Shown: piece by piece, positions 57,351-64,000 of the stretch
How the letters are laid out: the number at the start of each line of letters is the position of its first letter
How positions within the stretch are numbered: position 1 is the first letter of the stretch
Source of the DNA: Agrocybe praecox
Taxonomy: Eukaryota > Basidiomycota > Agaricomycetes > Agaricales > Agrocybaceae
Length of the DNA: 64,000 bases
Assembly: GCA_964017145.1 (NCBI GenBank)
Contig: OZ024852.1
Location: 2,481,945-2,545,944, forward strand
Direction: 5' to 3'
Notes under the pieces: model-generated
What the model was told of the DNA's origin: nothing
Database searches by the model: none
The model's input: the letters and a program-made list of their open reading frames with translations, nothing else
Position numbers and translations under genes: made by a program

Positions 57351-57962
57351 TTTTCTGATTACTCTAGTCATATGTATGTTCACTGACGCCGAAACCTATT
57401 ATTTCGTCGTTCAATCTTGCGGATAAGACGATGAGCAAGATTCTAACCACGCACCACACCCTATGCTGAAGTGCGTTATGTTGCCAGCTTCATTAAGATA
57501 GGCGTCGGCGACAAAGTATGCTTTCACCTAATTCTGTAAGGAATGAAGATAATTGTTAACTTGTGCCAAAAATTTTCAGTAATTATGTCTTTCCAAATTA
57601 TGTCTTTCTTTGTAGTCGTGAATTTCTGTCCAGAGAATCGCTCCCGCCACTGGGGTGGAACAAGGCCAAATAGGGACATAGCAATGATCTCAGGTTGTTT
57701 GCCGCTTGCGCTCTTTGCAGTGCTTGCCGCAGTTGACGTTGCTCCAACCTGTGCCAAAAATTTTACGCAAACCAAGTACTACTTGACGACCTTTAGTACG
57801 CGATAAGGAGTCTTTTGCGTGCGTGTACATTGCACTTTGAGTCACGAATAGTGCTCTAACTTTAGCCACAACCCCAGTTCCGGGATTCTTCCTCTTGGAC
57901 GCCACCAGCTCTGACTCTTCGATAAACGCTGAAAGGAACGAAAATCGACAAGTCTTTTGAAA
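57351..57962. other. intergenic region with a duplicated 15-mer
   Basis: No gene recognised. TGTGCCAAAAATTTT occurs twice, at about 57562 and 57749, and ATTATGTCTTTC occurs twice in immediate succession (57582, 57597). Otherwise promoter of the sorting nexin. Confidence 0.4.
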
Positions 57963-60088
57963 ATGAACACACTGCACGACTTCGAAGAAGAGAATCCTTT
58001 TGAGCAAGAAGGCGACCATATACCATCAGAGACATCGTCTACATCTCAAGTTGGACTCTATGAAGCCCCTTCGCCTCTTGCAAACCCTTCTCGACAACTG
58101 TCTCCAACTTTATCGAACACAGCGCGACCACCTTTTCCGAGCCCAGGTTCTCACAGGCAACCTCATGTGAATTACAAGACTGACTTTTGCTGTACGCGCG
58201 ATCGTGTCCTCCATTCAGGAGACGACGTTGAAATCCTGGTATGAAAATGAGTTTGAGTATACTCAAACAACCGCATATGACCGTTTCGCTTCGCCTTCAG
58301 ATTGTCGATGCCCAGAAGACTTCTTTGAATTCCAGCTCACCCTACATTACCTACGTCATCCGGACAGGAGTATGTCTCAATGATCCATTCGTCCTTCGGT
58401 ATACCACAGCTGACCCTATTTCATTTCTATCTAGAACGCAGAAGCTCGCCACCGCTACTCCGAGTTTGAGAGTCTAAGAGAGAATCTATCGCGATTATAC
58501 CCAACCATTATCGTGCCGCCTATCCCATCAAAGCAGACGCTAGGAGATTACGCCGTGAAGCAGGGAAAAGCCAAGGAAGATGTTGCTCTCATTGGAAGGA
58601 GGAAGCGGCTGTTGCAAACGTTCTTGAACCGTGTCGGGCGTCACCCAATCCTCTCGAATGAACATGTATTCCATCGTTTTCTTGACGGAGAGGTGTCTTG
58701 GGTGAGTGGATGATGACGATGATTGCTATAAATTTCTACCTCAGGGATATGAATGATAACATTTTATACAGGCAGAAGTCTTGAATTCTCCTCCCCTGTC
58801 CCTCCTGCCTAAGAATATCTTAAAGGCACCTTCCCATAATCCAACAGACCAAAACGCTTCACCGGCCTACGCTGCTCTCCCGAACCCTTCAGCTGCTCAC
58901 CCTCTCCGTAATCCCGATCAACGTTTCCTCGATTCGGAAGCTTTCACTATTAAGTTTGCGAACCATGTAAGCGGGCCTATGGAGAAGGTTACTCGCCGTG
59001 TGGTTAAGAGATGGGCAGGTAAGTATCTAATTTCAATGGAGCTCGAAGCTGGATTTATCCCTTTATTGCTAGATTACGCACAAGATCATGCAGACCTTGG
59101 CGCTGCTCTCAACGGCTTCAGTCTGAACGAATCAGACGAACTTTCAGGAGCGATTGAGAAGACTGGACAAGCGGTGGATGCTACTTATATGTCGACGACG
59201 CAACTTGTGAGAATGAAGAACATTGATGATCCCTGCCGGAGGAATAATACTATTCAATTTTTTCTAGCTACAAGACCTCGAACAAAACTGGGCCGAACCT
59301 CTGCACGAATACTCTCAATTTGCCTCGATAATCAAGAAATTGCTTGCATATCGTCACCAGAAACACGTTCAATATGAAATGACTCAAGATGCTCTCGAAA
59401 ACAAACGAGAGCAATTAGAAGAGCTTGAGAAGAGCGAACGTGAGGCCAGAAGGTTGGAAGAGGCGCTTGGGCGGGGTAGGTTGAATGGAGGTTCTCCTCC
59501 TAGTCCTCTGGCTGAGGGCGAGGCAAACGAGTCGACAGAGCCAGCCTCACCCGCTTCGCCGCCTGCTTATGTTCCTCCTCATCCCGGGCCTAGCCCAGCA
59601 CGTCGACGGACAAAGGCTCCTGGAATGGGGTTACTTAACGCTCTCAGTTATACCTTGCATGGGATGATGGATGTCGACCCAGAAACTGCGCGACGAAATG
59701 GAATTACGAAAACGAGAGAAAACATATCACAGCTCGAAGATGCTCTTCATCTTTCTGCACAAGATCTTAAGTACTCCAGCTCCACTATTCAGGCTGACTT
59801 GGACCGCTTCCAGCGGCAGAAAGTTGCTGATATGCGAGAAATGGCTATCACTATGGCTAAGAGTCATCGTGACTGGTGCAAGAAGGTATGTTTGTTTGGT
59901 GCTCTTGATAAATTGACTCTAATCATCTCATAATCTCCTAGAACTTGGAAGCATGGGAAGAGGCCAAAAAGGAGATTGAAAAGATACCCGAACACCCTAA
60001 CAGAGCACCATCTCCACCTGAACCAAGTCCTTCTGCTCCAACTCCTCAGGCTAGAAGAAACTCATCTTCCACTGTCAACGGTCGTTAA
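57963..60088 (+). CDS. SNX41: sorting nexin, SNX41/ATG20 type
   Basis: PX-BAR protein that binds PI3P on endosomes and acts in retrograde sorting and selective autophagy, usually as a complex with Snx4. ATG at 57963 (MNTLHDFEEENPFEQEGDHI). The PX domain spans about residues 75-190: EILIVDAQKTS, the PI3P-binding HRYSEFESLRENL, YPTIIVPPIPSKQTLGDYA, GRRKRLLQTFLNRVGRHPIL. Then SEAFTIKFANHV, VVKRWADYAQDHADLGAALN (BAR helix), QDLEQNWAEPLHEYSQFASI, a long coiled coil with a Pro/Ser insert (59500-59610), and MREMAITMAKSHRDWCKKNL. Stop 60086-60088. Snx41 and Atg20 are close paralogues and were not separated. About nine introns; complete. Confidence 0.9.
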
Positions 60089-60433
60089 TTTTGTGCGTTC
60101 CGTGTTATATAATTTCGAAGGCGGTTTTTTTTCTGGTTACTATGAGATTATATCATGTATGACACAGTTGTCCGGCGAACAATACGAAATGCAATGCCTA
60201 TTTTTTTACTATCCCTATTTCTATCCTTCAGGCCCCGGGCTCTACAGTACCTGTACTAGTTTATTGTTATTCTCTACATACGTATTCACACATACCAGTC
60301 GCTAATGACTATGATAGAGTATTCATATACCTAACGTTATGACTGCATATGCACTGCGATCAGATGTTTTTGAGTTTGTGGGAAAACTGCTTTTCGAGGT
60401 CCATCCAAAACGAACTCTAAAACCGTGATCATC
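60089..60433. other. intergenic region
   Basis: 345 bp between the sorting nexin and the P-loop kinase, both plus strand. Pyrimidine-rich around 60195-60290; nothing further seen. Confidence 0.5.
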
Positions 60434-61853
60434 ATGTCGGCCATTCACACTACTACTACCCCAGACATAAGATTCGACACAAACGGCAAGAAGATCGTCC
60501 TAATCTTGTGCGGACTCGTCGCATCCGGTAAAGTAAGCTCATAATCCTTCTCGTGTTCTCTTGTGTTTTCATCTTTTTGTGGTGTAAAAGTAGCTTGTGG
60601 AGAAAGACTCGTTTCTGATGTTCCGAAAACTTCTTTGCTTTTTTTGCATGTTCTCTCTATTCTTAGTCGACCTTCGCAGAGGCTCTGCAGCAGCATTATC
60701 CGGGTTTCCGCAGGTGCAATCAAGATGACCTGGGTGATAGACGCAGAGTCGAACAATTAGCTCGGGAGTCTCTGAATCAAGGACACTCCATTTGCATCGA
60801 CCGAACCAATTTTAACGCTTCGTAAGTCATTACCGACCGTGCGCGCCGCATATGTATGTGCGACCAGACCTCAGGCTGTTTGTCATGCATGCATGCATCA
60901 TCATCATCCAGGAATTGAATTGACGAAAAGGAAGAGCAGGCAAAGGTCGTATTGGATTCAAATCGCCCACGAATTCCCCGATACTGAGATTTGGGTTATT
61001 GTCTTTGACACTCCTTTCGAGGTATGACCGCTCACTTCTAATATCATTCAAACATAACATACACCCTACATTCGCTGCCTATTGCTTGTCTTGTCTGTCA
61101 ATTTTCCATGCAGAAAACTGACTGCGGGAATCATTTTTTATATACCAAAAGGTTTGCGCAGAACGCCTCAAATACCGTAAGTGTTCTTGTTTGAATTATC
61201 ACCTTTTCCGTGTATCGGCGAATTACAGGGCGTATTGCTAAGCGAGACACCTTTTTTTTTCATTTACCTTGAATTGAACAGGAACATCTCACCCCACCAT
61301 CACGAGTGCAGAGCAAGGGCTGACGATACTCTCGCGATTCGCCTCTGATTTCCAACGTCCCGCAGCTCATGAGGGCTTCCACCGAATCCTTTATGTCAAA
61401 CCTTCAGATCATGTCTCTCCGGTCTACACTCGATCCGATATTACCGCTATATTGCTACGAGTCCAGGACTCTCCGCTTATAATTAACGGTGCAGAAGCCT
61501 TAAATACAGGATACCAGTACCAAGGGAGCCAGAGTTCGAGAGGGAGAGGAGAATACTACAATTCATCTCCTCGAAGATACGGATATTCCGATCAAGGACG
61601 ACCAGGTGGCTGGAACCCGCCCAGAGGGCGCGGGGGCGGGGGAAACTGGGGTACCAATTATAGTAGCGGCCCGTCCAACGATATTCGTGGCTGGTTCAAT
61701 ACATCTTATCGGGGAAACATAGGTTTACATGCTGCCAACACCAGAGGTACATGGCAACATCCTTCTGGCGCCTTGGGAAACCAGACCAGTAATTCCACCG
61801 ATTACGTGCGTCAAGGTACTGGGACGGAGCAGGATGCCTTTGTAATTGATTAA
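60434..61853 (+). CDS. P-loop kinase (polynucleotide-kinase-like) with RGG tail
   Basis: ATG at 60434: MSAIHTTTTPDIRFDTNGKK, then Walker A ILCGLVASGKSTF (split by an intron at 60533-60666), HYPGFRRCNQDDLGDRRRVE, ICIDRTNFNASQRSYWIQIA, EIWVIVFDTPFEVCAERLKY with the base-recognition or lid Arg residues, HPTITSAEQGLTILSRFASD, and EGFHRILYVKPSDH. This is the AAA_33/PNKP kinase fold that phosphorylates 5' ends of nucleic acids or small molecules. The C-terminal 120 residues are low-complexity: Gly/Arg/Tyr/Ser-rich with RGRGGGG and PPRG repeats (61520-61700), typical of RNA-binding proteins. No phosphatase domain. A role in RNA end repair is inferred from kinase plus RGG tail. Confidence 0.8.
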
Positions 61854-62088
61854 GGAATTAAAAGTACGGTTACTTGGATGGATCTATATTGGCAGCAGCG
61901 CGTATCTTTTATAAATTTTATTGCCTCCGGCGCGAAACTTATCGTTTGGTCTTCCGCTGAATATCCCCTGACATTGAAAGAGCTCAATTATTAAGACAGG
62001 AATCTACCGAAACAATAACCTGGTCTTCTCACCCCGGTCAAGTTCGTAAGTCACCGCATGCATGATTGAGTCCGGTTGCTACCTTAGC

Positions 62089-63188
62089 CTACTCCTGAGC
62101 AGCAGAAGCCCGTTTTGCAAGTATTTTGGCGCTTATCTGTGTATACGGCATCGCGTGAGTGTCCCAATGGAAGATATGAACCCAGAAAGGTACAAACGTT
62201 ACGAATGTGGACTGAAGCGCGTGCAACCCCGAATTGCTCGCTGAGCTTGTATTTTTCGAGAGCTTCTTCTAGTCTACCAGCTTGGTGGGTATAATTATAA
62301 GTACAATAGCAGGGGAAAATATAGGCCCAGTACGTACTTGCTTCAAGGACTGCAGCATGGTTGAAAGCAATTTCAGGATCTTCCGGAGATAGAGAAGATG
62401 CAATCCTGTGTTACATGTTCTTCAGTAAACGATATGTCATATTAACGTCGAACTTACTCCAGATGGTGCAGAGCTAGATCAGGACGAGATACTGGTAACG
62501 AAAAGAAAAGTTTGATAAGTGACCTCCCAACCTGCTGTGTGCAAGAGTTGACCATACCTGGTGAAATTATGTATGCACTGGCGAGATCTAGAGCCAAAGT
62601 CAGCTTTCCCTCTTAACGAAATCTATAGAATCACGTTCTTGTGTGGGCATCAGGGCTAGAAGGTTGCAGGGCTATGGATTCCTTCCAAGCTGAGATAGCG
62701 TCGTCGTACTCCTCTTTTTGTTTCCCTGTCAGTTTGAGGGTACAAATTCAAGAAAAGAGGAGCATACTGAGATGGTAATGAGTAACACCGAGATTAAATA
62801 GTGAGCTTGCGGTGCGCTTGATTTCACAGCTTCGTTTGTAAAGTTTTTTGGCTCCCTCAACGTCTCCTTCCTCCAACTTTGCGGTACCTTGTTCAAGACA
62901 ACGTAAAGCTTCGGCTTCGGCTGGATCCGAGGCTGACGATTGTGCAGTAACAGATGAAGCCCAACCTACGAGAAAATGACGAATGTCAAATCCGAGTTGA
63001 GAAACGTGAGACAAGTTCTTACGCCTCGAAGGAGTTGCAAGTCTTCCAAAGCTTCCAAGTTGTACTCTAGACACGGAGGTGATAGAACGCCGACATGCTG
63101 ATGACCTCGTGGTGGTGGACAAAACAAATGACAGGTTCAAGAGACCAGGAATCCTACGCGTTGCGCGAGTAGCGGCAATAAAGGACAT
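62089..63188 (-). CDS. mitochondrial TPR-repeat protein, unnamed
   Basis: ATG at 63188: MSFIAATRATRRIPGLLNLS, an Arg/Ser-rich N-terminus with few acids, like a mitochondrial presequence. After an intron (GTAAGA...GTAG, about 63023-62968) come TPR helices: EALRCLEQGTAKLEEGDVEG, AKKLYKRSCEIKRTASSLFN, LGVTHYHL, then across an intron KEEYDDAISAWKESIALQPS then SPDAHT, DLALHHLE, DPEIAFNHAAVLE, ASGRLEEALEKYKLSEQFGV. The last intron (GTTTGT...CACAG) joins VHIRN to ISAKILAKRASAAQE and TAG at 62091-62089. About four TPR units. It resembles conserved fungal TPR proteins of mitochondria whose function is unclear; binding partners unknown. Confidence 0.75.
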
Positions 63189-63472
63189 TTTAATCGTTAT
63201 TCTAGCGGATATTAATCTAAATATTACTGAAAAATCTCTCAGTAGTTGAACAATTCTGAAAATATGTTAGAGGACTTACGATGACTGAGAATGAAGGCAG
63301 TGGTAGTAGAAACGATACGAGACGTCTTGCACTTCCCCGAAATTGTGGCACGTGATGATGCTTATTGCCGCCAAGTGACGTTGCATCAAAATTTTTGACC
63401 TCGTACTTCTCCGCGTCCGTCACCATACTATTTTCTTAAGTCTCGTTCATCCTTTAATCCTCCCTTAATATC

Positions 63473-64000
63473 ATGTCTACCGAGGCGTCTTCGTCCCAGA
63501 ATCCCACTGATGTTCTCAGAACCGCATCTTTCTCGCGGACCGACGGTTCTGCATCCATAGAACAAGCGAGCACATCGTCCGACTTGCTCATGGCAGCATA
63601 CGACCCAGCCAAGCTACACCCGCTCGCTGACCTTGGGGACAAATTGGACTATCTACTCCTCGATGATGACAAGACAAGCGAGCTCCCGGGAGCTGACACA
63701 GCCATTCCTTCTAGGGGTTGGAGTGATGACCTGTGTTATGGAACGGGTACCATGTACCTCAGTGGTAAGTGGAATTTCTTTGAAATTACTCCTTTTGAGT
63801 CTGTGGGTCGCGTAAAGCCTCGTTCTTCCCCCTTCATGTCTCTCACCTTATCTAAACGTCTCGAACGACCCATCTTTAGGCCTCTTATTGTTTTAATTTG
63901 TCACATGCTCACCCCACTTTCTAACAGGTTTGGCCCTTGGCGGTGCATGGGGAGTGCGCGAAGGTGCTCGAAGGCCTCTTGCCGTGTCAAATACCAGACT
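63473..64000 (+). CDS. TIM23: TIM23 mitochondrial import channel subunit (5' part; runs off the window)
   Basis: Channel subunit of the presequence translocase of the inner membrane. ATG at 63473: MSTEASSSQNPTDVLRTASF, a hydrophilic intermembrane-space domain, then HPLADLGDKLDYLLLDDD, ELPGADTAIPSRGWSDDL, CYGTGTMYLS, and after a 160-nt intron (GTAAGT at 63764 to CAACAG) GLALGGAWGVREGARRPLAV, the first transmembrane segment with its GxxxG-type glycines. The window ends inside this exon, so the remaining helices are not seen. It is divergent from the TPR-protein gene (284 bp between starts). Confidence 0.93.
   Translation, partial: MSTEASSSQNPTDVLRTASFSRTDGSASIEQASTSSDLLMAAYDPAKLHPLADLGDKLDYLLLDDDKTSELPGADTAIPSRGWSDDLCYGTGTMYLSGKWNFFEITPFESVGRVKPRSSPFMSLTLSKRLERPIFRPLIVLICHMLTPLSNRFGPWRCMGSARRCSKASCRVKYQT

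Noticed and set aside
57543..57806. 87-codon plus-strand open frame between BFR2 and the sorting nexin
   Set aside because: Contains internal direct repeats and no conserved motif; likely chance openness.

Overview
The window is nuclear DNA from a filamentous basidiomycete, most likely a mushroom-forming Agaricomycete. The reasons are genes split by many 45-80 bp introns, genes packed on both strands, a long-type unspecific peroxygenase close to the Agaricales enzyme, a NACHT protein of the agaricomycete type, a DUF6589 protein, and eukaryotic housekeeping genes (lanosterol synthase, DNA polymerase delta, RPL30, TIM23). All calls come from reading translated exons and remembered family motifs; no search was run.

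Layout. 1-2240 has no gene. 2241-11121 holds a secreted serine carboxypeptidase (+), lanosterol synthase ERG7 (-) divergent from an ARP9-like actin-related protein (+), and a short 2-oxoglutarate oxygenase (-). 12-25 kb is an accessory block. An F-box-like gene and its flank were duplicated in direct orientation about 10 kb apart. The first copy is split by a transposable element with terminal inverted repeats (14521-17852) that carries the C-terminal halves of a RecQ-type helicase and of a DUF6589 protein, head to head. Between the copies lie a low-complexity open region and a seven-helix membrane protein. The second copy is a pseudogene and ends right where a 5'-incomplete FAD-linked oxidase begins.

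27-34 kb: a small SET-domain protein, a 52-residue single-helix membrane protein divergent from RPL30, the unspecific peroxygenase, and a tRNA-like repeat. 34-43.6 kb: DNA polymerase delta (-) divergent from phosphomannomutase SEC53 (+), a cis-prenyltransferase (-), and a small secreted or anchored protein. SEC53 and the cis-prenyltransferase both serve protein glycosylation: one supplies mannose-1-phosphate, the other the dolichol carrier.

43.8-50.4 kb is a second decayed block: an Hsp20 remnant, a frameshifted copy of the kinetochore gene SPC25, a NACHT gene with an in-frame stop, and a stray end of the same transposon family. 50.5-64 kb returns to housekeeping genes: VMS1, a zinc-finger protein, BFR2, a SNX41/ATG20 sorting nexin, a P-loop kinase with an RGG tail, a mitochondrial TPR protein and the 5' part of TIM23.

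Most promising for novelty: the helicase plus DUF6589 element with its long palindrome, backed by a second terminal fragment at 49.6 kb.
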